Positions 15,465 to 24,569 of a stretch of 39,083 nt of DNA are shown in pieces. Positions within the stretch are counted from its first letter, which is position 1. Every line of letters starts with the position of its first letter. This DNA comes from Ignavibacteria bacterium (GTDB lineage Bacteria; Bacteroidota; Ignavibacteria; Ignavibacteriales; SURF-24): positions 1 through 39,083 of the forward strand of contig JAAXKN010000038.1 of the NCBI GenBank assembly GCA_025612375.1. The letters run 5' to 3'. Made by a program: the position numbers and the translations under genes. The notes beneath the pieces were generated by a model that did no database searches, was not told the DNA's origin, and was given only the letters and a program-made list of their open reading frames with translations.

Positions 15465-15751
15465 AAAACCACGGCAGTGGTTTTCTATCTGTAGCCCAGG
15501 GTTTGCCGCCAACGCCGAAGGCGGGGGCCAAAACCCTGGGTAAATATCAAAAATCCCCCACCCCACAAAACCACGTAGTGGTTTTATGTCTGTTACATGC
15601 GCGTTTAATATTGCGGGATTCCGGTAACATATATAAAACCACTGACGTGGTTTTTTGTGGGTGGTGGTTGTTATTAAAACCCAGGGTGTCTACATCCCCT
15701 TCGGGGATTTGATACCCTGGGCTACAGATAGAAAACCACTATCGTGGTTTT
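15465..15751. repeat. Large imperfect palindrome with four short palindromes (family C)
   Basis: Four copies of AAAACCAC-N3/4-GTGGTTTT occur at 15465-15484, 15567-15585, 15635-15654 and 15732-15751, with loops GGCA, GTA, TGAC and TATC. Between copies 1-2 and 3-4 are longer hairpins with CCCAGGG/CCCTGGG stems (15494-15540 and 15680-15719). CTATCTGTAGCCCAGGGT after copy 1 is the reverse complement of the bases before copy 4. The whole block is thus a ~287-bp inverted repeat around a 49-bp centre. It lies in the 15231-15903 intergenic region, where no gene is supported; an open frame at 15503-15712 lies within the palindrome and is not coding. Confidence 0.85.
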
Positions 15752-15830
15752 ACAGGCGGAATTCCGGATATTCAAATATTCTACGGGGTTTTCAATCTTA
15801 GGACATATAAAAAAGGGGCAAATACGACAA

Positions 15831-15877
15831 AACCTGCCGGAAAAGTTTCATATTTCAAAAACTTTCTCCGGCAGGTT
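15831..15877 (-). terminator. Hairpin after the DUF4142 gene
   Basis: AACCTGCCGGAAAAGTTT pairs with AAACTTTCTCCGGCAGGTT across a short loop, 26 bp beyond the stop of the minus-strand DUF4142 gene. On that strand TTTTGTCGTATTT follows, a modest U-rich tail. Confidence 0.55.
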
Positions 15878-15903
15878 ATGCCTGTCAGGTTAAAAAACGG
15901 GAT

Positions 15904-16515
15904 TTATTTATTTCCCATCTTGTCCTGTATATCCTGTGCCATTTTCAGGTGCTGGCGCAGTGTAGGAAGTGTTTTCTGGGCAAACTGCTTCAGCTCGGGG
16001 CTTTGTGCATTCTGAGCCATATCCTCGAAGTTCTTGATATCCTTTTGGTGGTCTTTTACCATCATATCAATGTACTCCTTGTCAAAGTCGCTGCCCGAGA
16101 GCTTGGAAAGCTTATCCACGTCGTCGCGGTTCTCATCTTTGAGGGCCGCGGGAACGGGGATGTTTTCCTTTGCGGCAATGGATTTCAGCTCATCGTTCGC
16201 CTTGGAGTGATCATCAATCATCCTGCGCCCGAAATCCTTTACTTCCTGGCTCGAGGCATTCTGAACGGCCATTGTACCCAGCTCAACTTCCATCATTCCT
16301 CCGCTTGCGGCGTCAGAAACGAACTCCTGGTTAACACTGGAGGCCGTTGATCCGGTTCTTGAGGATCCGGTTGCGCCAGTGTTATCAGTCGTCCCTCCTG
16401 TACCGGTGCCTGTTGTGGAGCCGGTGCCGCTGCCGGTGGTGGACCTTGTAGTTGAACATGCATCTATAAAGAACAGCATTGCGATCAAAGCTAATATTAC
16501 TGATAACTTTTTCAT
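15904..16515 (-). CDS. DUF4142 lipoprotein
   Basis: The product is 203 residues from the ATG at 16515, chosen because GGAGGAG lies 8 bases upstream; a GTG at 16524 overlaps that site. MLFFIDAC is a lipobox with the acylated Cys at 20. A ~40-residue Gly/Thr/Ser tether follows, then a four-helix, ferritin-like DUF4142 domain: QEFVSDAASGGMMEVELGTM, EVKDFGRRMIDDHSKANDEL, FDKEYIDMMVKDHQKDIKNF and QKTLPTLRQHLKMAQ. The His residues in DDHSKAN, KDHQKD and RQHLKM are the conserved ones of the family, whose function is not established; members are often induced by stress. It should face the periplasm or be on the outer membrane. The gene is monocistronic. Confidence 0.9.
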   Translation of the reverse strand: MKKLSVILALIAMLFFIDACSTTRSTTGSGTGSTTGTGTGGTTDNTGATGSSRTGSTASSVNQEFVSDAASGGMMEVELGTMAVQNASSQEVKDFGRRMIDDHSKANDELKSIAAKENIPVPAALKDENRDDVDKLSKLSGSDFDKEYIDMMVKDHQKDIKNFEDMAQNAQSPELKQFAQKTLPTLRQHLKMAQDIQDKMGNK

Positions 16516-16770
16516 CTTTCTCACTCCTCCTTTTTGTTATTGAACAAACCTTCCCATAGTCACATATTAATCAAAATCGGCCTTTTCATGCCTAAATATT
16601 AACTTAACGAGTTTTATTTTAATTGCAATGCTATATTTTTTAGCTCCCCCGGCGTGAAAAGAAAGCCGGACTTATTAATTATTATGCAAATAAGGCCGGA
16701 AAGCCTTAAATTATGCCGTCCGGTTTTTCGATAATAAACTACTTTTTATAACTTATTCTTACGAAGTAAA

Positions 16771-18672
16771 ATGAAAATTAAAAGGATCCGTGACTGGGGA
16801 GTCTTCTCTAAAATCCTGAGCTTCAGCATTTTCTTTTCCGTATGCCTTTGGGGGGCGTTTGAATTCTATTTCCTTCCTCAAATAGAAGACAATATATACG
16901 AAAATAAAAAACTGGGACTTAAAAATGTGCTGGACGCTACCTGCTCTATACTCGAAAACCTGCAGAGTAAAGTTGATAACGGCACGATGACACAGGACAG
17001 CGCGAAGGCCGTGGCCTTCAACCTGATACAGAATATGAAATTTCACGAAAAGGACTACCTTTTTGTTAATGACCTCGACGGATACTGCCGCGTTTCGCGC
17101 AATATGGCAAACGTCGGGAAGTTTGTAGGCAACGATCACGACGATATGGGGAACTACACACAGAGGATCTGGAGCAGCATGAGCGAGGAAAAAGGGGGAG
17201 GCTCAACTATCTTCCATTATATGAAAGAAAATGGAATGGTCTCCAAACTCTACTGTTTTGAACTCTTCCGCCCATGGCGCTGGATTGTGGTTAACGGCAT
17301 GATGATTAAGGATATTCAAAAAGAAGTTTCCGAGGTCAGAAATAACTTCTATCTTGCCATACTACTGATTACCCTTCTTACCCTTGGAAGCGCTTTCTTT
17401 TATGCACGGAATATCTCAAAACCTATTAAAATGCTTTCCGACGGCGCCCAGAAGGTCTCGCGCGGCGATTATACGGCTACAGTCTCAATTAACAGCCGGA
17501 ACGAGGTAGGACAGCTGGCCGAGGCGTTTAACGCAATGGTAGAAAATATACGTAAGCTGGTCGACCAGTTTAAGCAGAAAAAAGACGAGGCCGAAGAGGC
17601 GGCACAGCAGGCTGAAAAAGCCAAGACCGAGGCACTGGAACAGAGCCGCTACCTCAGCGAAAGCACAAACGAAATGCTGCGCGCAATTGAAAAGCTGGCC
17701 GAAGGCGACCTTACAGTTTCTCTTACAGCCCGGAAGCAGGATGATGTGGGAAGGCTTTATAACGGATTTAACAGGGCGCTTGGAAGAATAAGACAGATGT
17801 TTGAAAATATAGTTGAAGCCGTCAGCGCAACTGCCAGTGCAACAGGCGAGATCTCATCAAGCACCGAGGAAATGGCAGCAAACTCCAGCCAGCAGACTAT
17901 GCAGGCCGCCGAAGTAGCCGGGGCAGTTGAAGAGATGACAAGAACTATACTTGCAAGTACGGAAAATTCCAGGACCGCAGCAGGCTCGGCTTCGGAAAAT
18001 GGCGAAATGGCGCGTCAGGGCGGACAGATTGTAATTGAAACCATTAACGGAATGAATAAAATTGCCGAGGTGGTCTTAAGCGCCGCTGAAACGGTTGAAA
18101 AACTTGGCACCAGCAGCAGCCAGATCGGCGAAATTATACAGGTAATTGACGATATTGCAGACCAGACTAATCTGCTTGCCTTAAACGCCGCAATTGAGGC
18201 TGCCCGTGCCGGTGAGCAGGGACGCGGTTTTGCCGTCGTAGCGGATGAAGTGCGCAAACTTGCCGAGCGTACAACGAAGGCTACAAAGGAAATTGCGCTT
18301 ATGATCAATAAAATACAGCAGGATACGGAACTTGCGGTATCTTCAATAAAACAGGGTACAGCGGAAGTTGAAAGGGGTAAAAACCTGGCTGAAAAAGCGG
18401 GAAAATCGCTGAAGGAAATCATTGTCGGGACTGAAAAGGGAGCCGACCTCATCAATCAGCTTGCACAGGCAAGCGAGCAGCAGGCTGCAACAAGCGAAGA
18501 GATGAGCAAAAATATCGAAGGCATCAGCACCTCAATCAGGCAGTCGTCCTCAGGCATTCAGGAGATTGCCAGAGCCTCCGAAGGCCTCAACCGCCTAACA
18601 ATGAACCTGCAGGAGATGATCTCAAAGTTCACAATCTCAGAAGAAAATGAATCAGGTTTGAGAAGAAGTTAA
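16771..18672 (+). CDS. Methyl-accepting chemotaxis protein with single Cache sensor
   Basis: The 633-residue chemoreceptor has a first membrane helix at ~14-36, a periplasmic single-Cache (sCache_2) domain at ~40-185 ([20 protein letters not shown], then [14 protein letters not shown]), a second helix at ~192-212, a HAMP domain at ~213-265 and a second HAMP-like unit at ~302-345. The kinase-control hairpin follows, with the invariant tip [20 protein letters not shown] then [20 protein letters not shown] at 461-500. Glu/Gln/Ala pairs for methylation are visible in the flanking helices. A long coiled coil lies between the HAMP units (265-295). Cache domains of this type often sense small carboxylates. 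No che genes are adjacent, so signalling partners must be elsewhere. The ATG lacks a strong ribosome site. Confidence 0.94.
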   Translation: MKIKRIRDWGVFSKILSFSIFFSVCLWGAFEFYFLPQIEDNIYENKKLGLKNVLDATCSILENLQSKVDNGTMTQDSAKAVAFNLIQNMKFHEKDYLFVNDLDGYCRVSRNMANVGKFVGNDHDDMGNYTQRIWSSMSEEKGGGSTIFHYMKENGMVSKLYCFELFRPWRWIVVNGMMIKDIQKEVSEVRNNFYLAILLITLLTLGSAFFYARNISKPIKMLSDGAQKVSRGDYTATVSINSRNEVGQLAEAFNAMVENIRKLVDQFKQKKDEAEEAAQQAEKAKTEALEQSRYLSESTNEMLRAIEKLAEGDLTVSLTARKQDDVGRLYNGFNRALGRIRQMFENIVEAVSATASATGEISSSTEEMAANSSQQTMQAAEVAGAVEEMTRTILASTENSRTAAGSASENGEMARQGGQIVIETINGMNKIAEVVLSAAETVEKLGTSSSQIGEIIQVIDDIADQTNLLALNAAIEAARAGEQGRGFAVVADEVRKLAERTTKATKEIALMINKIQQDTELAVSSIKQGTAEVERGKNLAEKAGKSLKEIIVGTEKGADLINQLAQASEQQAATSEEMSKNIEGISTSIRQSSSGIQEIARASEGLNRLTMNLQEMISKFTISEENESGLRRS

Positions 18673-18693
18673 TATAAGTAAGACAGTAATAAA

Positions 18694-18735
18694 AAAGGGA
18701 GAGGCTGCTTAAATGCGGCCTCTCCCTTTATTTTT
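18694..18735. terminator. Bidirectional intrinsic terminator
   Basis: AAAGGGAGAGGC and GCCTCTCCCTTT form a 12-bp perfect stem (18694-18705 with 18718-18729), followed by ATTTTT on the plus strand and by T-rich sequence on the minus strand. It lies between the convergent chemoreceptor and symporter genes and should serve both. Confidence 0.88.
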
Positions 18736-18756
18736 ATAAGCTGTTTTTGACTGAGA

Positions 18757-20535
18757 TTATGCGCTCAGGGTTTCCCAGCCTTTTCTGTTCATATTGTAAT
18801 AAATCAATCCGCCGAAGAAAATTCCTATAGCGAGCAGCACTATGCCTAAGAGGGTATCTCCCAGAACAATGCGTCCCACACCAAAAAGAGTGCAGTATAT
18901 CATAATTACACCGCTTACCCAGTTCATGAGGTTGAACAGACCGTCTTTCTGGGGAACTATGTCTGTAGCCTGCTTTGCAATGGGAGCCCACATGGTTGCA
19001 TTAGGACGTACCCTGCGGTAGAATGAAAGAAGAACTTCATTCGGCTCGGGCTTTGTCAAAAATGTAACTGTAAGCCATACGGCTGTGGTAACGCCGGTTG
19101 TAATTAAGAGAAGATAAGCAAAATCTTTCGGGTTGCTTTCGGTCAGACCGAAACCGAACTGCAGTACAAGTGAAACAACGAACGCTGAAGCCATGGCTGA
19201 AATTTCGCTCCATGCGTTAATTCTCCACCAGAACCAGCGGAGTATGTATACAAGGCCTGTTCCGGCGCCGATGGCCATAAGGAACTGCCATGCGCTTGCA
19301 ATTGAATCCATATAGAAGGTTACAATAGCCGATAATATCATAAGAACCATTGTAACAACCTGTGAGAACTTAACGTAGTGCTTTTCGCTCTTTTCAGGAA
19401 TGAACCTTCTGTAAACGTCGTTTACAAGGTAGCTTGCACCCCAGTTAAGCTGTGTGCCTATGGTTGACATGTAAGCCGCAGCAAAAGCCGCAAGCATAAG
19501 TCCCCTGAAGTAAGCCGGAAGGTCGCTTATTAAAATTCTTATATATCCCGATTCCGGATCGGCATGGAAAGCAGGATCGTTATTATAGCGCACCACTGCA
19601 ACAAGGGCTACAATCACCCACGGCCAGGGGCGGAGGGCGTAATGAGCAATGTTGAACCAGAGTGTTGCAAGAAGTGAATGCTTTTCGTTCTTTGCGCAGA
19701 AGATTCTCTGTGCAACGTATCCGCCGCCGCCGGGCTCGGCACCGGGGTACCAGCTTGCCCACCAGTTTACGGCAATAAATACAAAGAACGTTATCATCGG
19801 CATCCAAGTCGAGTTCAGATCGGGCACAAATGACAAAATTGAGCTTGAAGGATCACGGCTCTGATCGATCTCATGCAGCTTTGTAACAAGCGTACCCATG
19901 CCGCCTGTAGCCGAAACGGCATAAACTGCAAGGAGGATAACCATACTCATTTTCAGGAAGAACTGGAACATGTCTGTCCAGAGTACGCCCCAGAGGCCTG
20001 AAAGAGATGAAATTGAAGCCGTAATGAACATAATTAAAATTGCAAAGAAGAGGGCTTCGATCTTTGAGATGCCGAGAACGGACATCATGATCTTAACGAT
20101 AGCCAGGTTAACCCAGCCCATAATGATCAGGTTGATCGGAAGTCCCAGATAAATTGCGCGGAATATGCGCAGGAAAGCCGCCGGTTTACCGTGATAGCGG
20201 ATTTCGGCAAACTCAACGTCAGTCAACACCCCGGCGCGGCGCCAGAGTTTTGCATAGAAAAATACGGTCAGCATTCCGCTGAAAACCATGCTCCACCAGA
20301 TCCAGTTGCCTGCAATGCCGTTACGGGCAACGAGGCCTGTTACAACAAGCGGGGTATCGGCGGCAAAGGTAGTGGCGACCATGGAAGTACCTGCCAGCCA
20401 CCAGCTGACATTACGACCCGAGACGAAGAAGTCGCTTACGCTTTGCGTAGCTCTTTTGCGGAGATAAAGAGCCACAGCCAGGTTGAAAAGAAAATACAAG
20501 GCAATTACCAGCCAGTCAACATAATTTAGCTGCAT
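18757..20535 (-). CDS. Sodium:solute symporter (SSS family)
   Basis: The 592-residue product has about 13 membrane helices and the LeuT-like layout of the SSS family. Family marks are YVDWLVIALYFLFNLAVALY at the start, SVSDFFVSGRNVSWW (the conserved S.xFF.agR), GTSMVATTFAADTPL, a VLTDVEFAEIRY segment, and AAFAAAYMSTIGTQLNWGAS, the sodium-site helix with the Ser/Thr pair. It would couple the sodium gradient to uptake of an organic solute; the substrate (sugar, amino acid or carboxylate) cannot be read from the sequence. GGAGA precedes the ATG. It is flanked by a terminator and a repeat, so it is probably transcribed alone. Confidence 0.93.
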   Translation of the reverse strand: MQLNYVDWLVIALYFLFNLAVALYLRKRATQSVSDFFVSGRNVSWWLAGTSMVATTFAADTPLVVTGLVARNGIAGNWIWWSMVFSGMLTVFFYAKLWRRAGVLTDVEFAEIRYHGKPAAFLRIFRAIYLGLPINLIIMGWVNLAIVKIMMSVLGISKIEALFFAILIMFITASISSLSGLWGVLWTDMFQFFLKMSMVILLAVYAVSATGGMGTLVTKLHEIDQSRDPSSSILSFVPDLNSTWMPMITFFVFIAVNWWASWYPGAEPGGGGYVAQRIFCAKNEKHSLLATLWFNIAHYALRPWPWVIVALVAVVRYNNDPAFHADPESGYIRILISDLPAYFRGLMLAAFAAAYMSTIGTQLNWGASYLVNDVYRRFIPEKSEKHYVKFSQVVTMVLMILSAIVTFYMDSIASAWQFLMAIGAGTGLVYILRWFWWRINAWSEISAMASAFVVSLVLQFGFGLTESNPKDFAYLLLITTGVTTAVWLTVTFLTKPEPNEVLLSFYRRVRPNATMWAPIAKQATDIVPQKDGLFNLMNWVSGVIMIYCTLFGVGRIVLGDTLLGIVLLAIGIFFGGLIYYNMNRKGWETLSA

Positions 20536-20692
20536 TTAGGAATCTCCAGTTTAATAGTCTTAAATAATAAGGGCAGTCCAACAAAAAACAATATATCGAG
20601 TGCAAAGTTAAATAATATTGAAAAATAAACAAAAGAGGGGATTCAAATTCCCACAGAAATCTTTTTATAAAATTGTGCTTGACATTTGCCCG

Positions 20693-20817
20693 TCCCCCAC
20701 GGTCTGAAGGCCGTGGCTATTCATCTGAGAAAAGCCCTCCGCGGAGGGTTTCAAATTGAGCCCTCCTTGGAGGGCTTTCTCAGCCTGAATAGCCACGAGC
20801 TTTAGCTCGTGGAGCCC
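20693..20817. repeat. Nested paired-hairpin repeat, family A, long form
   Basis: The block opens with CCACGG/CCGTGG and closes with CCACGAGCTTTAGCTCGTGG. Between them GGCTATTCA pairs with TGAATAGCC, TGAGAAAAGCCCTCC pairs with GGAGGGCTTTCTCA, and two small hairpins (CCCTCCGCGGAGGG and CCCTCCTTGGAGGG) sit inside. As RNA it could form a long rod with two side hairpins. The linker CTATTCATCTGAGAAAAGCC matches that of the 24.6-kb repeat while the stems differ. Confidence 0.8.
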
Positions 20818-20823
20818 GAAATC

Positions 20824-20848
20824 AAAAAAGATAGGGGCTTCAGCCCCC
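20824..20848 (-). terminator. Intrinsic terminator of the EFR1 gene
   Basis: On the minus strand GGGGGCTGAAGCCCC forms a hairpin followed by TATCTTTTTTGAT, six bases past the stop of the flavodoxin/ferredoxin gene. It is a clear Rho-independent terminator. Confidence 0.75.
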
Positions 20849-20853
20849 GATTC

Positions 20854-21918
20854 TCATTTCTTCTGCCGGAAATCCGAGGCCTTTACGCCGGGGGCCCTGT
20901 AGCGCCTCCAGTATCGGGTAAGAGATGTGTAGGTGAAAAAATCGCTGATCACTCTGTTCTTTATCATAAAATGAAGCACATGGTAGGCTATGAACAAAAA
21001 GAGCATCCGAAAGCTCCAGCCGGCGGCTTTATATAATAGATCAAACGCAAGTCCCGAAGCCCCGAAGAAGTATTTTGAAGCTATTGCCGTAAGCCAGAAC
21101 GAATATGGTATAAAGGATAAAACGATAAACGCTAAAACAACAAATGTATGCGCCGTCTGTATCGAGTTCTTAGGACATATATTCATGCACCTCATGCAGC
21201 TTTCGCACTTAAACGACCAGTAGGGGCGCCCGTCCATGATCTTAAGAGCTCCCGTTGGGCATTCCTCCTCGCAGAGCCTGCAGCTGCCGCAGTCCGCTGA
21301 AGCGATAAACGACTTTGCAAGTATAAAGCGCCCGAAGAAAGTATACCCTATTGCAACAGGAATTACAGCAATGTCTATGGGAAGTGACCAAAGCCCCCTA
21401 TAGACTCTTTTTCCCGCCAGTATCCTTTCAGAGAAATTATCTATTACGCCCCGGCACCTTTCAACAATTGAGTCCACAGTTTTCTTATTAAGTCCCGGAT
21501 GGATAGATATCCAGTTTGAAGGCATATCCAGGGGGAGGAGGCCTTTAATGTTAAAGCCCTTTATTTTAAGCACGAACATTGCAAGAAGCTGTGCCATGCC
21601 GCTGAGCCCGGGAGTAAACCATCTGCCTGCTTTCATTCCGGCTCTTGTATTCATTAGGAAAGCATCCTGTTTAGGGGCGAGCGGGAATTTGAGCATAAAT
21701 TTCAGCATTATCCACGGCAGGCTGAAGCCGTGCGTGGGATAAAGAAACCCAATCAGCGTTTTGCCTTCATGAAAAGGAATGGAAGGCTTCTTAAAGCGGT
21801 CAATCGGGACGAGTGAAGTTTTAATTCCCATGGAATCTGCCTTTGCTGCCATCCACCTTGCCGCGGTAAGCGCATTGCCCGTCCCGCTGAAATAATATAT
21901 AATGAGGCTATTGTACAT
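20854..21918 (-). CDS. EFR1-type flavodoxin/ferredoxin membrane protein
   Basis: The 354-residue product begins with a flavodoxin-like phosphate loop (IIYYFSGTGNALTAARW, residues ~6-22), which binds FMN. Two 4Fe-4S ferredoxin clusters follow at about 216-260: CGSCRLCEEECPTGAL and CESCMRCMNICPKNSI, each with CxxCxxCxxxCP. Hydrophobic segments before and after (IAVIPVAIGYTFFGRFIL, TFVVLAFIVLSFIPYSFWL, and one near 305-325) suggest attachment to the inner membrane with the clusters in the cytoplasm. EFR1 proteins are presumed electron carriers; the partner is not known. The next gene is divergent, leaving a 229-bp shared upstream region. The ATG lacks a strong Shine-Dalgarno. Confidence 0.87.
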   Translation of the reverse strand: MYNSLIIYYFSGTGNALTAARWMAAKADSMGIKTSLVPIDRFKKPSIPFHEGKTLIGFLYPTHGFSLPWIMLKFMLKFPLAPKQDAFLMNTRAGMKAGRWFTPGLSGMAQLLAMFVLKIKGFNIKGLLPLDMPSNWISIHPGLNKKTVDSIVERCRGVIDNFSERILAGKRVYRGLWSLPIDIAVIPVAIGYTFFGRFILAKSFIASADCGSCRLCEEECPTGALKIMDGRPYWSFKCESCMRCMNICPKNSIQTAHTFVVLAFIVLSFIPYSFWLTAIASKYFFGASGLAFDLLYKAAGWSFRMLFLFIAYHVLHFMIKNRVISDFFTYTSLTRYWRRYRAPGVKASDFRQKK

Positions 21919-22147
21919 TCTGATTGGGCTTCAATGTTTGGTAAAAGATGATGGAATAAATTATGTAATTCCGCAGCAAAAGACAAAAGGGGGAAATGTC
22001 TGCTTCTGTATACATTGTAAGTACATTTGTTTGTACAATATTTCCCGCGGGGGATAATACAAATCCGCATTAATCCCAAAATATTAATCTTTTATAATGG
22101 GCATGGATTTTGACCTCACAACATTAAATATTTAATCAGAGGCAAAA

Positions 22148-22903
22148 ATGACCCGCAGGCTGAAACCTTTAGCTCTTGTTTTAATTGTATTCATTTCATT
22201 TCTGCAGTTTAACTGCGCAGGCTCGGCGGTCTACAGGCTATCCCCCATCGACGCTGAACCTGTCTGGGATTATGGCCGCGAGGTGATAGGCAAAGAGGAT
22301 AATCAGGGTAAGGTCCATTTGAGCCTTGTGGAAGTGCAGGAAGGCCGTTTTGTCTTTCTTGTTAACTACGAAAACCTTACTGAAAAACCGGTCCTGCTCG
22401 ATCCCGGAGAAATTTATTATGAGCCATTCCGTGACAGCATCCCTAAGAATACACGCTCTGCCGGGAGGATCTATGCCGTGGATCCCGAGCTGAAACTTGC
22501 GGGAATAGAAAAGGAATCGAACGATATGGAGGCCAGTGAAAGAACCCGCCTTACCCTTAGCGCCATAGGCAGTACAATTGACCTGGTGGGTTCCATAGCT
22601 TCAATAGGCACAAAACGCTCGGCTGAGGAATTGAAAAAAGAGGAAAAAGAGCGCGAGGAAAGAAGAATTGCGGATGAAAACGCGGAAATCAGCTACGAGA
22701 ACAACAAGACAAAGCTTGGCGGTGAAAAAGACTACTGGATGAACGATGTGCTAAGAAAGGTAACCGTATTCCCGGGTGAAAAGGAAGGGGGATTTTTTCA
22801 CATACCAATCCGGCGTGATGCTGAATTTATAAGGCTTGTAATACCTGCAGGCGGAAACGAATACTCATTTGACTACAGGCAATACAAGGTAAAAACATTT
22901 TAA
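22148..22903 (+). CDS. Hypothetical lipoprotein
   Basis: The 251-residue product has a basic start, a hydrophobic stretch and FLQFNC, an atypical but acceptable lipobox with Cys at 23. The mature part starts with a beta-rich domain (WDYGREVIGKED, VQEGRFVFLVNYENLTEKPV, LLDPGEIYYEP), followed by a glycine/hydrophobic helix (ASERTRLTLSAIGSTIDLVG), a strongly charged helix (EELKKEEKEREERRIADE) and a closing beta segment (GGFFHIPIRRDAEFIRLVIP). The layout suggests a periplasmic lipoprotein with an immunoglobulin-like head. I assign no function. AGAGG precedes the ATG, and a bidirectional terminator follows. The shared upstream region with the EFR1 gene holds TGTACA/TGTA-rich palindromes around 22007-22037. 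Confidence 0.78.
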   Translation: MTRRLKPLALVLIVFISFLQFNCAGSAVYRLSPIDAEPVWDYGREVIGKEDNQGKVHLSLVEVQEGRFVFLVNYENLTEKPVLLDPGEIYYEPFRDSIPKNTRSAGRIYAVDPELKLAGIEKESNDMEASERTRLTLSAIGSTIDLVGSIASIGTKRSAEELKKEEKEREERRIADENAEISYENNKTKLGGEKDYWMNDVLRKVTVFPGEKEGGFFHIPIRRDAEFIRLVIPAGGNEYSFDYRQYKVKTF

Positions 22904-22919
22904 CCCCCTCAAAAAACAA

Positions 22920-22964
22920 AACCCCGTGGTGCCAGGAACCATTTCCTGGCGCCTCAACGGGGTT
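22920..22964. terminator. Bidirectional terminator, convergent genes
   Basis: AACCCCGT pairs with ACGGGGTT (with a spare A) and encloses a second stem, GGTGCCAGGAA with TTTCCTGGCGCC. On the minus strand TTTTGTTTTTTG follows; on the plus strand ACCAATTTTATT. It serves both the lipoprotein and the lyase gene. Confidence 0.82.
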
Positions 22965-22971
22965 ACCAATT

Positions 22972-24495
22972 TTATTCCAGGCTCCCAACAGCCCTTTCAA
23001 CTTCCTCCAGTATCTCGCAGCTCTTTACCACCTCTTTCATTTTTGTGTGATCGGGATACAGGGGCCTGTCTTCTTCCAAGTGAGCGACATATTTGCGTAC
23101 AATATTCTTTGCCGTGCATACTCCTGTGCCGGGATTGAATTCCCTGAAATCCAGAGCCTGGCTTGCGGCAATAAACTCTATTCCCAGAACGCCGTACGCG
23201 TTATCAAGTATCTGGGCGTTCTTGATTGCCGTATTCATTCCCATCGAGACAAAATCCTCCTGGTCGGCAGCCGCGGGAATTGACTGAATGGAAGCCGGGT
23301 TTGAGAGTATCCTCTGCTCCGCTATCAGTGTATCCGCCGTGTACTGGCTCAGCATGAGGCCTGAGAACATGCCGGCTCCCCTGGTTAAAAACGCAGGAAG
23401 GCCAATGCTTAAGGCGGGATTAAGAAGACGGTTTAGCCTGCGCTCGGATAAAATGCTTACCATTGTTATTGCGGCGCCTGCCATATCCATCGGGAGGGAG
23501 ACTGGTGTGCCCTGGAAGTTGGCTCCCGTAAGGGTCAGCTTTTCCTCGGGAAGAAATATAGGGTTATCCCCTACGCCGTTAAGCTCTGTCTCAACCTGCT
23601 CTTTAGCGTATGCCAGGGCGTCGTGTGCCGCGCCAATTACCTGGGGCGTTGAGCGCATGGAATACGCGTCCTGGACTTTCATTTTGAGTTTCCCCGTTAA
23701 AAGGTCGCTTCCTTCAATACACTTCATAATGGAGTGTGCGCTTCTAACGGCGCCTTTGAAGCCGCGGATTTCATGCAGGCGGCTGTCGTAGGGTTTCATG
23801 TTTGCGTAAAGGGCTTCAAGAGTCATTGCGCAGGCAATTTCGGCCTGTTTAAGAAAACGGTTCATGTCGTAAAGGTGAATTGCGCTCATTGCGGTAAGGA
23901 GGTTGCTTCCGTTAATGGTTGCCAGGCCGTCGCGCGCCTGAAGTCCGGGTATCGCAATGCCCGCGCGGTCGAAAGCCTCGCGCCCGGGAAGCCTTTCGCC
24001 TTTATAGAAAGCCTCTCCTTCACCCATCATCAGAAGCGCAATCTGCGACATTGGCGCCAGATCGCCGCAGGCGCCAACCGATCCCTTCTGGCAGACGACG
24101 GGTGTAACGCCTTTATTCAGCATCTGGACAAGTGTAAGAGTGACCTCGGGCCTTACGCCGGAGTTGCCATGGGCATGGACGTTAATTCTGCCTGCCATGG
24201 CGCCTCTTACGTATTCGATTGGCGCGGGCTCCCCGATTCCCGCCGAGTGATTATAGATGAGATATTTCTGAAACTGTTTTACCTGCTCGTCGTCGAGCAC
24301 CACTTCAGAGAATTCCCCTATGCCGGTATTAACGCCGTACATTATTTCGTGAGTGCGGATTTTCTCTTCCAGCATTTTGCGGCAGAGATTAATGCGCTGC
24401 AGTGCCTCGGGGCTTAATTCCACTTTCTCGTTGCGGCGTGCAATTCTGACGAGTTTTTCAATTGTGAGACCTGAACCGGAAAGTACAACAGACAT
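22972..24495 (-). CDS. hutH: Histidine/aromatic amino acid ammonia-lyase with Ala-Cys-Gly triad
   Basis: The 507-residue product has the length and fold marks of histidine ammonia-lyase, which removes ammonia from histidine to give urocanate. Active-site residues in classic HAL positions are Tyr53 (MYGVNTG), His83 (YNHSAGIG), Asn195 (INGSN) and the YSMRSTPQ block at 278-284. The MIO cofactor segment reads GSVGACGDLAPM with Ala142-Cys143-Gly144 where most enzymes have Ala-Ser-Gly. The C-terminal QEDHVSM of HALs reads QEDFVSM. Family membership is certain; the substrate is not, and tyrosine or phenylalanine is conceivable. AAGGAGAG precedes the ATG. No urocanase, imidazolonepropionase or other hut gene is nearby, which weakens the histidine assignment. 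Confidence 0.88.
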   Translation of the reverse strand: MSVVLSGSGLTIEKLVRIARRNEKVELSPEALQRINLCRKMLEEKIRTHEIMYGVNTGIGEFSEVVLDDEQVKQFQKYLIYNHSAGIGEPAPIEYVRGAMAGRINVHAHGNSGVRPEVTLTLVQMLNKGVTPVVCQKGSVGACGDLAPMSQIALLMMGEGEAFYKGERLPGREAFDRAGIAIPGLQARDGLATINGSNLLTAMSAIHLYDMNRFLKQAEIACAMTLEALYANMKPYDSRLHEIRGFKGAVRSAHSIMKCIEGSDLLTGKLKMKVQDAYSMRSTPQVIGAAHDALAYAKEQVETELNGVGDNPIFLPEEKLTLTGANFQGTPVSLPMDMAGAAITMVSILSERRLNRLLNPALSIGLPAFLTRGAGMFSGLMLSQYTADTLIAEQRILSNPASIQSIPAAADQEDFVSMGMNTAIKNAQILDNAYGVLGIEFIAASQALDFREFNPGTGVCTAKNIVRKYVAHLEEDRPLYPDHTKMKEVVKSCEILEEVERAVGSLE

Positions 24496-24569
24496 AACAA
24501 CTCTCCTTTATTTATGGTAAATGTTCATGCCTATGCGAAACGGTCAATCCCGGATGATCTGTGGCTAAA

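Noticed and set aside
15465-15751. CRISPR-like array
   Set aside because: The short repeats are palindromes with irregular spacing (about 102, 68 and 97 bp), the spacers are themselves inverted copies, and no cas gene is present.
16620-16740. Riboswitch upstream of the chemoreceptor
   Set aside because: A small TAAGGC-CGGAAA-GCCTTA hairpin is present, but it does not match the conserved cores of c-di-GMP or other riboswitches I know.
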